A stretch of DNA of 48,422 nt, taken from NCBI GenBank assembly GCA_945787785.1, contig CALZIO010000016.1:1-48422 (forward strand). The letters are read 5' to 3'. Of the stretch, positions 8,212-16,824 are shown piece after piece. This DNA comes from an uncultured Chromatiaceae bacterium (GTDB lineage Bacteria; Pseudomonadota; Gammaproteobacteria; Tenderiales; Tenderiaceae). The notes beneath the pieces were generated by a model. The model saw nothing but the letters and a program-made list of their open reading frames with translations, was not told where the DNA came from and did no database searches. Each line of letters starts with the position of its first letter. Position 1 is the stretch's first letter. A program made the translations under genes and the position numbers.

Positions 8212-9642
8212 TTAAAAATCCTGCCCATCGGCTGGATAGCGATTATAGATACCGACAAACTCATCCACGTTTGCAAGGAAGATATCGACCAGTTGCGGGT
8301 CAAAATGTTTACCTCTCTGGCCTTTTATCCATTTGACTACTTCTTCCAAATGCCAGGCCTCCTTGTATATCCTGGGCGAAAAAAGCGCATCAAACACATC
8401 CGCCACAGCGATAATTCTGCCATAAATATGTATATCCTCGCCCTTGAGGCCACGCGGATATCCTGTGCCATCCCATTTTTCATGATGCTCGAAAGCAATG
8501 ATGCCCGCCGCCATCAAAATATCACGCTTCGAGTGTTTCAGCATCTCATAGCCGATAACTGGATGGTTTTCCATCACCTTGCGTTCTTTAGCATCAAGCA
8601 GACCAGGCTTGAACAGAACTTCATCCGGAATCCCCAGCTTGCCGATATCGTGCAACGGTGAAGCGGCAGTAATTAAATCAACCTGCTCTTCTGGCATCCC
8701 TAGCTTCTCAGCCATCAGCAGACTATAGAGCGAGACGCGTTTGGTGTGATTCGACGTTTCTTTAGAGCGCTGTTCTTCAATTACACCCATCGTAAATACC
8801 GTTTCACGCAAGGTGTCCTCTATTTCGTCATTGAGCGAAATCAGCTGTTCATTCTTATCTTTTAACTGATCCTGATTGGCAATAATTTCAGTATTAAACA
8901 AGTTAAATTCTTTCGCGACGTTAGTGAATTCCCGTGTTCTGAATTGCTCAACCGGAACCGGCTGCTGGCTTTTATAGGCATGCATGGCATTATCGACCAG
9001 CGCCTCAAGCGGCTGCTGAACATAAGCACGAATTGTCCGTGAGGTATTCACCAACACCAATATTAATGCAATCAAGGACAACGCAGAAACACCACTCAGA
9101 ACAATGACCGCATGATTGCGATACTCAGTCACATCCATCTGGATATCCACCGCGCCAAGCACAGCGCCCTCATCTACTACATGACACACCAGACAATTCA
9201 GCCTACCTTCACTTGATGCTATATAGGGAATAATTACTCGAATAGATGGCGTGAGAGTAAATTCATTCAGGATAAAGACTGGCTCTGAACCACTGAACGC
9301 CTGCCTGGCGCTGGCATCCAATTCAATTCTTTCCCAAACCGGATTTCCAGGCCCAAACTGATCGGAAACATTGTCGCCGCGGATTATTTTCAACTCATTT
9401 ATATTATGGAGCTGTTCGATCTCTTCCAGATAATAATCGCGCAAATCCATAATGCCCGCCTTCATATGCGCGGTAAGCCCAGCCTTGACCAGCTCAGCAT
9501 GAGCCAGCGCCTGATTTTCAATCGCCTTTTTCGATAGCGCGCGGAAGTTATAACCGGTAATCACCAGAACGGTGAACGCAATGACCAGTAAAACATTGAT
9601 CAGACTTCTGACGGTTATTGTTCTTATACTGGGCTTTTTCAT
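8212..9642 (-). CDS. Membrane HD-GYP cyclic-di-GMP phosphodiesterase with periplasmic CXXCH heme-motif sensor
   Basis: A 476-residue protein. Transmembrane helix 1 is at about 14-32 and helix 2 at about 178-198; the periplasmic part between them carries CLVCH at 150-154 just before a conserved GAVLGAVDIQM stretch, as in DUF3365/Tll0287-like heme sensor domains. A HAMP-like linker follows, then HD-GYP at about 285-460 with HD at 331-332 and HHEKWDGTGYP at 386-396. All hallmark metal and GYP residues are present, so hydrolysis of cyclic-di-GMP is likely. The covalent heme suggests sensing of redox state or a gas such as NO or O2 (inference). The ATG at 9640-9642 is chosen because the Lys-rich start precedes helix 1; upstream codons extend into the region before the tRNA terminator. 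ppiC follows. Confidence 0.93.
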   Translation of the reverse strand: MKKPSIRTITVRSLINVLLVIAFTVLVITGYNFRALSKKAIENQALAHAELVKAGLTAHMKAGIMDLRDYYLEEIEQLHNINELKIIRGDNVSDQFGPGNPVWERIELDASARQAFSGSEPVFILNEFTLTPSIRVIIPYIASSEGRLNCLVCHVVDEGAVLGAVDIQMDVTEYRNHAVIVLSGVSALSLIALILVLVNTSRTIRAYVQQPLEALVDNAMHAYKSQQPVPVEQFRTREFTNVAKEFNLFNTEIIANQDQLKDKNEQLISLNDEIEDTLRETVFTMGVIEEQRSKETSNHTKRVSLYSLLMAEKLGMPEEQVDLITAASPLHDIGKLGIPDEVLFKPGLLDAKERKVMENHPVIGYEMLKHSKRDILMAAGIIAFEHHEKWDGTGYPRGLKGEDIHIYGRIIAVADVFDALFSPRIYKEAWHLEEVVKWIKGQRGKHFDPQLVDIFLANVDEFVGIYNRYPADGQDF

Positions 9643-9720
9643 GGAATAACTATCGGAATTTACGCCACAATCATTATACGTGACCGTAAATATTAGCAGA
9701 AACATGTATTGCCAAGACAT

Positions 9721-9748
9721 AAAAAAGCCCGCAACAGCGGGCTTTTTT
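9721..9748 (-). terminator. Bidirectional-looking terminator after tRNA-Thr
   Basis: GCCCGC/GCGGGC stem with an AACA loop, flanked by six A on the left and six T on the right, so it can work on both strands. It lies 11 bases past the tRNA-Thr 3' end. Confidence 0.9.
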
Positions 9749-9759
9749 ATGATTGAATG

Positions 9760-9835
9760 TGGAGCTGGCGATAGGATTCGAACCTACGACCGGCTGATTA
9801 CAAATCAGCTGCTCTACCACCTGAGCTACGCCAGC
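9760..9835 (-). tRNA. tRNA-Thr (TGT anticodon)
   Basis: Read on the minus strand, acceptor GCTGGCG pairs with CGCCAGC, followed by T and an encoded CCA. The anticodon loop TTTGTAA gives anticodon TGT, which reads ACA (threonine). The TPsiC arm has GGTTCGAATCC. Confidence 0.96.
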
Positions 9836-9960
9836 AACACGAGGGCGAATTTTACCCGAACTATTTCAAAAACACCACACCTCAGCGGCCAATTTCCCTA
9901 GGTACACTCAAGATCAGGGAATGGACTGATTTTCAAGCCAGACCGGCCCTGGCGGGGCGC

Positions 9961-10593
9961 TCAATTCTCGGCGGGCTGCTGCTTATTCGCTTTGCTGAAA
10001 TAACGTTTAATGAACGGATAAAGAAACCATGACAACTCCCAGACATAAGGACCAGCAAAGGCAAAAGGGATAGTCATGGCTGCGGTAATCGGCTCCGCCA
10101 GATTCCTTTGCGCAATCAGCTCCGCCTCTTCCTGTGAAAGCTCGGGGTCGAGCAGATGCGCCTTTTGCATTGCATAATACCAAGCAATCCAGGCGAAAAC
10201 GCCCACCAACATGGCAGTGATACTCTCAAACAGACGTGAGTCAGAGCCACTGCCTAAATGGATTCCTGCATTAATCGCATACAGAAAAATCAAAACAAAG
10301 ATTAGCTGAAAAATCGAAATTGCAGTATGTACCGCATTGGTACTTTTGAGATTGCCAAGCAGGGAGTTGTTTTGAGACCAATAGATAATAACAATTATCA
10401 CGGCGAGCAAGACAAAGAAAAAACTGTCCCACTCCTGGATCAACAAGTCAGCGACTGACCCCCAATTGTCAGCACCAGTTTTTAAATCCGGCAGAAAGGT
10501 AAACAAGCGCCAGATGACCAGCGCAAACACCACATCCATCAGGCGTTCAAGCCGGGATAATTGCAAGGTACTGCGCTTCTCAGCAATTGTCAT
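9961..10593 (-). CDS. TMEM175/DUF1211-like membrane channel protein
   Basis: A hydrophobic protein of about 210 residues. It begins with a family-like first helix, RLERLMDVVFALVIWRL, which resembles the R-x-x-D-x-x-F-A-I signature of bacterial TMEM175 potassium channels. A later segment, IIYWSQNNSLLGNLKSTNAVH, resembles the YW-x-x-H-H region. About six hydrophobic segments are visible and the tail is charged. The match is distant and the canonical TLLVLD helix is replaced by WRLFTFLP, so selectivity cannot be assumed. GGGGCA lies before two close ATG codons; the second (10591-10593) has the better spacing. It lies 65 bases after an outer-membrane protein gene and is probably co-transcribed with it. 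Confidence 0.6.
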   Translation of the reverse strand: MTIAEKRSTLQLSRLERLMDVVFALVIWRLFTFLPDLKTGADNWGSVADLLIQEWDSFFFVLLAVIIVIIYWSQNNSLLGNLKSTNAVHTAISIFQLIFVLIFLYAINAGIHLGSGSDSRLFESITAMLVGVFAWIAWYYAMQKAHLLDPELSQEEAELIAQRNLAEPITAAMTIPFAFAGPYVWELSWFLYPFIKRYFSKANKQQPAEN

Positions 10594-10658
10594 TAGCATT
10601 GCCCCAAAACGGTTAGTTGATAGTCAACCCGCTTATTAATCAGTCTATGCTCACTCAA

Positions 10659-11558
10659 CTAGAACCGGCCAGTTACATACAACTGTGGACCAAAATACTC
10701 GTATTCCATTGATCCACGCCAGTCATCATCTTGGACATCCACGTCTATATTAAAATAGTTGACCGCAACACCCAGGCCAAAATGATTAATTATCCAATAC
10801 TCACCACTAACACGGAAATTGGTAAGACTGCCATCAAAGCTGAAGGTGTCCTGACTGATGGAGATATCAAAAAACTGCGCCAGCACGCCGACCTGCCAGC
10901 GTGGCGCTGGAAAATAATCATAACGCACACCAATCAAGGGCATTGGCGCGATCGCATCAGCGCTTACCTGACCATCCGCAGTCTCGGTTGAGCCAGGAAC
11001 ACTCGCTGAGGCTGATGCCGCAACAGCAAGGTCTATGTCGTTCCAGTGCAATCCTAGATTGCCAGCAAATTCATGTTTCTCTTTTTTGATGAACGAATAG
11101 CTATAGGCGATTGGGGTAATACTCATATCAAACGCAGTCGACACACTCGCACCCGCCTGTATGATTTCGTTATCAATTTCAAGATCTTTAAGCGCAGTGG
11201 CTGAGGCATCACGACTAAAAGTGAAATTGCCTAACGACAACCGGTGGCGGGAGGCAATACGCCAATCAAGACCAACCCAGAATGTTGTTTCGTTCGAGTT
11301 TAGGCCGAGATCGTCTTCCAGATTAATATCCGAGCCGAGATCGATTTCTGTATTATCAACGCGCAATGAGGTATCGAAAGAGGGAAAAAACACACCCAGT
11401 GATATTTTTATTTTATCCTCTCCAGGCTTGATCCAGTCCTCGGCGGCCTGCACTGAACTGGTGGCCAATAACGTAGCTCCAAACAGTAAACATACAGAGC
11501 CTTTTATATTATTGACAGGATTTGAATAGCACCTTGTTTGCTTAAACGTCTTCATCAT
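10659..11558 (-). CDS. Outer-membrane beta-barrel protein, unknown function
   Basis: A 299-residue protein with an N-terminal signal peptide ending near SVQA-AEDW. Alternating-hydrophobicity strands follow and the C-terminal residue is Phe (LYVTGRF), the usual signal for BAM-dependent insertion. The spacing of strand pairs suggests a small barrel of about 10-12 strands. Two internal stretches are Ala/Ser rich and probably form loops. AGGGGTAAAG directly precedes tandem ATG codons at 11558 and 11555. The TMEM175-like gene follows. No substrate can be inferred. Confidence 0.8.
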   Translation of the reverse strand: MMKTFKQTRCYSNPVNNIKGSVCLLFGATLLATSSVQAAEDWIKPGEDKIKISLGVFFPSFDTSLRVDNTEIDLGSDINLEDDLGLNSNETTFWVGLDWRIASRHRLSLGNFTFSRDASATALKDLEIDNEIIQAGASVSTAFDMSITPIAYSYSFIKKEKHEFAGNLGLHWNDIDLAVAASASASVPGSTETADGQVSADAIAPMPLIGVRYDYFPAPRWQVGVLAQFFDISISQDTFSFDGSLTNFRVSGEYWIINHFGLGVAVNYFNIDVDVQDDDWRGSMEYEYFGPQLYVTGRF

Positions 11559-11708
11559 CTTTACCCCTGTATAATCATTAGTACATTTAAATAGTGACTG
11601 CAACAATCATAAAACCTATCAGCTAACCTCATTGTATAATCCATTAAACTACGCGGTTTAGTGAATGTTTCACCTGTCGACTCGCTGATACAATACACCC
11701 AATTATTC

Positions 11709-13661
11709 TTAAGGCTCCGGCGTATACCAAATTGGCGAGGTATATGCGCGCTCCTGTGTAATCATGGGCACCTGTTTCGACATTTTCAAACCAAAACGCT
11801 TGGCATCGTAAGCCGTCCAGCGCGGCGTTGGGATTTCGATCACACGCGCATAATAGAACGCCTTAAGTGCGGGATCAAAGTCTGGATCATTCCATACAGT
11901 GATTAGTTCGGGATCACCGATAGTATTGGTCCAGGTGGCGTTTTCTACATTTACCGTATTGCCTACAGTGGGCAGCTTGCCGTTTGCATCGGGCTTGCGT
12001 GTTCCTGCATCACCCCAGACAACGTCATAGACCTTTTCCTGGGTCTTGCCTTTTTTATCCAGCCAGCCCTTGACGATCTGGATGCGATCCAGGTTGGCGC
12101 CGTAAGGGTCTTTTAGCGCGGCGACTAGGAAGGTTGGCGACTTGTTGTCCTGCGCCGTTGTCAGCTCGCCCCCCATAGGCACGCCTTTGGCATAACCGAC
12201 CGCGGCGGGTAAACGGCCTTGGGCATCTGCTGCTACGAAGTCCCAGCCACCCCAGAAGCGCACCAGCATCCGTGGCCCGGTGGTGGCATAGACTTCCTTG
12301 CGCTTCATCGCGTCGAAAAGTGCTTTACGTGTATTGTCAGTGGCCCAGACGCCGGCATAACCCGAGGACGCCATGGCATAACCTTCGTACTGTCTACCTT
12401 GAAACTTCGCCATAGGGTGATTCCAACGTTCGGGCGACGGCTCAGTGCCGGCATGTTTACCGATGTAGTTGTCTTCCTCGACAGCAGCAAGGGCCGTGTG
12501 AGTGTCGCTGGAGCCAACCATGCCGAACTGATAAGGATTGGACCCAAGCTTCGCCTCCAGCTTGAGTCCATTCTTGAGGGCTTCGCGAGCGTATTCATAT
12601 TGCAGCATGTTATCTTCTTTCGGCACCGTGAGATTTAGGTTGCCGAGCGCCAGGGTTTCGTAGTCGGCAAATTCATCCTCTGACGAAAGCAATGGATGCG
12701 TCTCACCATCGCCCTTGATCTGAGTGACCTCGTAGAGTGGCTCCCAGCGGGCACGTTGCTTCGCATAATCTTTGGAAAGCGGCTTGCCTGTCGCTGGATT
12801 TGTCTCCACGGGAAACATGATCCCGTTGGACATATTGCCATTGTGAGCGAGAGCAAGCACCTGCCCGCCCGTTGTTTCTTCGTAACGGGCCATCCATTTC
12901 CAGAGGTCTTCAGGATTGAAGCTCTCGGCTGTTGTGTAAGGCACCATCCTGCGAGCCCGATCGCCGCCATCGCGGTAAAGAACATTGCGGTGCAGGTTGT
13001 TGCCCTTCTCTGTCGAAGTCCATTCGTAGCCAATCATGGCCGTGAAGCGGCCCGGCTCGTTGAAACGTTCGGCGATGTCAATGTAATCATCCCATACCGT
13101 CTGTTGAAATGTCCGATCCAGAACAACGTCCGGAACCGTTCCCTGGGTAAAGGCATTGATGACATTCATTGTTGCCTCGAAGGCGGCATCACCGCCTGCG
13201 CGCATGGCCGTATACCACTTCTTGACCTCCGGATCTTTCAGCAGATTCGGATTACCAGCGATGATCTCTTTCATTGCACCCATGCCGTCCGAGTGATCCG
13301 CCACGACCAGCCAGTCCAGTGGACGTGAAAGTTTGAAGTGTAATCCGTGGCTGGTGGTAACCTCTTCGCCGCGTGCGAAGCGTAAAGCCTCTTCCGGCCC
13401 GAGGGTCACGCCGAAACCTCGTGCGTCCAGCGAATTATCGGTGTGCACATGTGTATCGCCCCAGTAGACCTGTGTCGGGAAACGCCGTTGCGCATAAGGC
13501 GAATAGCCCGGAGCCTCAATTGCCCCTTTGACATCCTCCTCCTGAACGCTGCCGGCATAATCAGCATGAACAAAGCCGGGATGGGCCATAACAAGTAGGA
13601 CCGCCGCCGAGACTGCTAACGTCGAAGCTTTATTTGTAATGACGTTAAGACTTATTTTCAT
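11709..13661 (-). CDS. Exported DUF3604 protein (PHP-like putative metal-dependent hydrolase), copy 2 of a tandem pair
   Basis: A 650-residue protein with a signal peptide to about residue 33. The DUF3604 core starts at WGDTHVHT (His71, His73) and continues with VVADHSDG (Asp122, His123), EWTS, LALAHNGNMSNG, GSSDTHTALAAVEE, YATTGPRMLVRFWGG and a C-terminal ARVIEIPTPRWTAYDAK block. The H-x-H and D-H pairs resemble metal ligands of the PHP superfamily, so a phosphoesterase or other hydrolase is plausible, but the substrate is unknown. The second ATG of MRKIPM is chosen because GAGGAAG covers the first. It lies 58 bases behind its paralogue and aligns with it along the whole length, so the pair arose by duplication and is probably one transcript. 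Confidence 0.92.
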   Translation of the reverse strand: MKISLNVITNKASTLAVSAAVLLVMAHPGFVHADYAGSVQEEDVKGAIEAPGYSPYAQRRFPTQVYWGDTHVHTDNSLDARGFGVTLGPEEALRFARGEEVTTSHGLHFKLSRPLDWLVVADHSDGMGAMKEIIAGNPNLLKDPEVKKWYTAMRAGGDAAFEATMNVINAFTQGTVPDVVLDRTFQQTVWDDYIDIAERFNEPGRFTAMIGYEWTSTEKGNNLHRNVLYRDGGDRARRMVPYTTAESFNPEDLWKWMARYEETTGGQVLALAHNGNMSNGIMFPVETNPATGKPLSKDYAKQRARWEPLYEVTQIKGDGETHPLLSSEDEFADYETLALGNLNLTVPKEDNMLQYEYAREALKNGLKLEAKLGSNPYQFGMVGSSDTHTALAAVEEDNYIGKHAGTEPSPERWNHPMAKFQGRQYEGYAMASSGYAGVWATDNTRKALFDAMKRKEVYATTGPRMLVRFWGGWDFVAADAQGRLPAAVGYAKGVPMGGELTTAQDNKSPTFLVAALKDPYGANLDRIQIVKGWLDKKGKTQEKVYDVVWGDAGTRKPDANGKLPTVGNTVNVENATWTNTIGDPELITVWNDPDFDPALKAFYYARVIEIPTPRWTAYDAKRFGLKMSKQVPMITQERAYTSPIWYTPEP

Positions 13662-13719
13662 TGGTATCTTCCTCATTTAAATTAAATACGAGCCTCAATC
13701 ACCCTCTTTGCCTCGGCGC

Positions 13720-15666
13720 CTAGGGCGTATACCAAATCGGTGAGGTATAAGCCCGCTCCTGATGACTCAACGGCACCTGTTTTGGCATTGTGGTGCCATA
13801 AAACTTGGCGTCATAGGCCTGCCAGGTGGGCGTTGGGATTTCCAGTACACGAGCATAATAAACAGAACGGTGTTTGGGATTAAAATCTGGATCACTCCAC
13901 ACAGCGCGCAGTTCAGCATCACCAATGTTATTCAAGTAAGTGGCATTTTTTTCATCGACGGTATTACCAACAGGCTTGCTTGCCTTGCCATCTTTACCAA
14001 TTTTGCGCTCATCAGAGACTGCCACATCATAAATCTTCTCATGACGCTCGCCTTGTTCATCCACCCAACCTTTAACGATTTGAATACGGTCGAGGTTGGC
14101 ACTCGCTTGATCCTTGAGCGCACCCACCATAAACACGGGTGCTTTTTTACTTTCTGGTGGTTTGGGTAAATCGCCCCCCATCGGCACACCCTTGCGGTAA
14201 CCAATCGCAACCGCGTTGGGTTTGTAGACTTCATCTTTTTCATATTCCCAGCCACCGAAGAAGCGCACGGCAATACGCGTACCGGTGGTGGCATAGGTTT
14301 CTTTACGCTGCATGGCATCAAAGATAGCTTCGCGGGTGTTCTCTCGTGCCCAGACACCGGCGAGCCCTGAAGAGACTTCTTCCCAGGCAAAGGTGGATAG
14401 CGAATCATCGCCTGAAAATGCCTTGATCACGTAATGTTCGTAGCGGTCCGCCGCTGGTTCTGTTCCTGCGAACTTGCCCCAGTAGTTCTCCTCACGAGTC
14501 GATGCGAGAGAAGTATGCGCATCGGTGCTACCGATCATGCCGAATTTGAACGGGTTGGCACCAATTTTTTGTTCTTGCTGTAGACCGATCTGGAGTGCGG
14601 AGCGGGCGTATTCATACTGCAACATATCATCCAGCTTTGGCTTAACACCCGCTATGTCACCCTTGTCCCAGGTGCCGTAATCAGCCCACTCATCTTCAGG
14701 TGAGAGCTTTGGATGCGCTTCACCATCGCCTTTGATTTGCGTGACTTCGTACAATGGTTCCCAACGCATACGTGTTTCCGCATATTGTTTGTCGATCGGC
14801 TTTCCATTCAAACGCTCGACGGCAAACATCAAACCATTGCTGAGGTTGCCGTTGTGAGGGATGGCTAGCACACTACCGCCGGTCTTCTTCTCGAATTCGG
14901 CCATATATTTCCACAGATCTTCAGGGTCCTGCGAATCAAACGCAGAGAAAGGAAGCACCTGACTGACTTTGTCAGCATCATCTTTAAAGATGACAACCCG
15001 GTGGAGATTACTTGGCGCATCCATGTTATTGAGTGAGGTCCATTCGAACCCGATCAGCGCAGTAAACCGTCCGGGTTCGTTATATTGCTCAGCGGCCTCA
15101 ATCTGGCGATCCCAAACCGTGCGCTGCATTTTTTTGCTATTGATCCGATCAGCTTCGAAGATGGAACTACCCCACTCGCGAAAAGCTTCATAACCTTCGC
15201 CCGCCTTAACCATGTCGTGCCACTTCTTGCCGTATTCTGTTTTAAGCAATTCAGCGTTGGATTCGGTAATCATGGGCGACAGGCCAAGGTTTTCCGCATG
15301 ATCTGATATCACCAGAAAATCCAGCGGCCGAATCAGGCGGGTCCGTTGACCCGTACTGGAAATAACCTCTTCACCGCGCGCAAAACGATAGGCCTGCTCC
15401 GGACCAAGTTTGTTGCCAATCATGCCGGCATCGGTGGAATAAGAAGTATGCAAATGTGTATCGCCCCAGAATAACCCTTCAGCAAAATTTTTATCCTGAA
15501 CCGTGCGCTCGACATATGGTGAATAGATTTTCTGGGCTTCTGGAATATCCTGTTTGTCCGGACTCAGTGCGGTTTGTGCCATTACGTTAGTGGCGCTGCA
15601 AAGAGCCAAGCTTACGGCAGTTAAACTGGTTAATTTCATGGACAACTTAAATGACTTAGCATGCAT
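13720..15666 (-). CDS. Exported DUF3604 protein (PHP-like putative metal-dependent hydrolase), copy 1 of a tandem pair
   Basis: A 648-residue protein with a signal peptide ending near VMA-QTA. It keeps the same putative metal residues at the same numbers as its neighbour: FWGDTHLHT (His71, His73), VISDHAEN (Asp122, His123), IPHNGNLSNG, GSTDAHTSLASTRE, YATTGTRIAVRFFGG and ARVLEIPTPTWQAYDAK. GGAGAGGGAAG lies immediately before the ATG at 15664-15666, so this start is secure. It is the first gene of the DUF3604 pair. The outer-membrane transporter-like gene lies upstream in the same direction with a 196-base gap that may contain the promoter. Confidence 0.92.
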   Translation of the reverse strand: MHAKSFKLSMKLTSLTAVSLALCSATNVMAQTALSPDKQDIPEAQKIYSPYVERTVQDKNFAEGLFWGDTHLHTSYSTDAGMIGNKLGPEQAYRFARGEEVISSTGQRTRLIRPLDFLVISDHAENLGLSPMITESNAELLKTEYGKKWHDMVKAGEGYEAFREWGSSIFEADRINSKKMQRTVWDRQIEAAEQYNEPGRFTALIGFEWTSLNNMDAPSNLHRVVIFKDDADKVSQVLPFSAFDSQDPEDLWKYMAEFEKKTGGSVLAIPHNGNLSNGLMFAVERLNGKPIDKQYAETRMRWEPLYEVTQIKGDGEAHPKLSPEDEWADYGTWDKGDIAGVKPKLDDMLQYEYARSALQIGLQQEQKIGANPFKFGMIGSTDAHTSLASTREENYWGKFAGTEPAADRYEHYVIKAFSGDDSLSTFAWEEVSSGLAGVWARENTREAIFDAMQRKETYATTGTRIAVRFFGGWEYEKDEVYKPNAVAIGYRKGVPMGGDLPKPPESKKAPVFMVGALKDQASANLDRIQIVKGWVDEQGERHEKIYDVAVSDERKIGKDGKASKPVGNTVDEKNATYLNNIGDAELRAVWSDPDFNPKHRSVYYARVLEIPTPTWQAYDAKFYGTTMPKQVPLSHQERAYTSPIWYTP

Positions 15667-15862
15667 CTTCCCTCTCCTTTCATCCTTTTATTGGATCAAC
15701 ACTGAGTCTGATTGCTTTTATGAGAGTGCCGTGCCTTATTTAGTTTAGTACTTAATTTTCAATTCATGCCAATATTGATGTGCACTTTAGTAAATCAAAA
15801 TGTTGTACGGGATCCATCGCTACCAGCCTCTCTAGTTATAAAAGATCAAAAATGAATGCTGA

Positions 15863-16699
15863 TTATTTCGGAAACAAGAACTGCCAGGTAAAACTAAAGG
15901 ACCATTCCGGCGCGCCACTCGGCCGCTCCACGTTGTAATAGGCCTCAAGACGGGCGTTGATGGCCTGATTGCCAATCTTGAACACACGGCCAGCACCACC
16001 CCCGACAGGTATGGTCCACTTCTGCCCTGATGCCGCCTCCCAATTGGCTGTCCAGACCATGTCAGAGATCAGGAACCAGCCCTTATCGAGGTTATAGTTA
16101 ACAAACGGCTCGAACAGAAACTGGCTAACATCCTGCCGATTATCATCACCGGCAAATGACCACAATTGCCGAAACAGCGCCCCCGCGGTGCCCCAGTCAA
16201 TCTGGGTCAGTGCCACATAAGTCACACCCCCGCTGTATTTGCCCGTACCCAGCGCATCATCACTGGCGGTTGGGAAGCTGATGGATGGCCCTAAGCCCCA
16301 GATCAGCTTGCCTGGCTTGACCGGATTAAAAAACAGGGAATAGTTGATGTCGCCCAGTCCGTTTACATCGCCCACGTTAGGAATAGGACTGGGATTTTCT
16401 GGTAATCCATTCACAGTGCCATCCAAACCCATGACAGGAACAATGACACGGCTGACCAGATTCCAGTCGCCCGCCGTCACCGGTATTACCGGCTGGATAT
16501 TGAGAATGGTTGCCTCACCATCCGGCGCGCCGTAATCAAAGGTAAACTTAAACGGTAGACTGATAAGCGAGCTGATGGGGTTTTGCACTGCCGAACGCAA
16601 ATCGCCGCCGCCATCTTCATCGGCGTAGACAGGCGTAAAGATTGTGGCCAATACAACAACCGTGATTACTCTTATACAATAATTTCCGCATGTAATCAT
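15863..16699 (-). CDS. Outer-membrane transporter-like barrel (family often mislabelled neuromedin U)
   Basis: A 278-residue protein with a signal peptide to about residue 26. It then shows the recognisable start of a bacterial family: DLRSAVQNPISSLISLPFKF, ILNIQPVIPV and WNLVSRVIVPVMGL. Later barrel strands include GLGDINYSLFF, WGLGPSISFPTASD and FVNYNLDKGWFL, and the end WQFLFPK is aromatic-rich. This family is usually annotated as transporter or neuromedin U and is placed in the outer membrane. What it carries is unknown. It sits between the ligand-gated channel gene and the DUF3604 pair, all on the minus strand. Confidence 0.85.
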   Translation of the reverse strand: MITCGNYCIRVITVVVLATIFTPVYADEDGGGDLRSAVQNPISSLISLPFKFTFDYGAPDGEATILNIQPVIPVTAGDWNLVSRVIVPVMGLDGTVNGLPENPSPIPNVGDVNGLGDINYSLFFNPVKPGKLIWGLGPSISFPTASDDALGTGKYSGGVTYVALTQIDWGTAGALFRQLWSFAGDDNRQDVSQFLFEPFVNYNLDKGWFLISDMVWTANWEAASGQKWTIPVGGGAGRVFKIGNQAINARLEAYYNVERPSGAPEWSFSFTWQFLFPK

Positions 16700-16824
16700 A
16701 AGCTTGCCCGGACCTTTTAGATTAACAGTTGTTACCCCAGCGCTTTATATCAACCACAGCATTAATATTAGTGAAGATTTTTATCAAACCCAAGTTCCCG
16801 CATCACTTGTTCAGTCAATAATTA

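Noticed and set aside
8190-8303. Extended N terminus for PpiC
   Set aside because: It only reads through the end of the HD-GYP gene; the GTG at 8187-8189 has a ribosome site and gives the standard 93-residue length.
8002-8661. 219-codon plus-strand frame
   Set aside because: Antisense to ppiC and the HD-GYP gene, both well supported.
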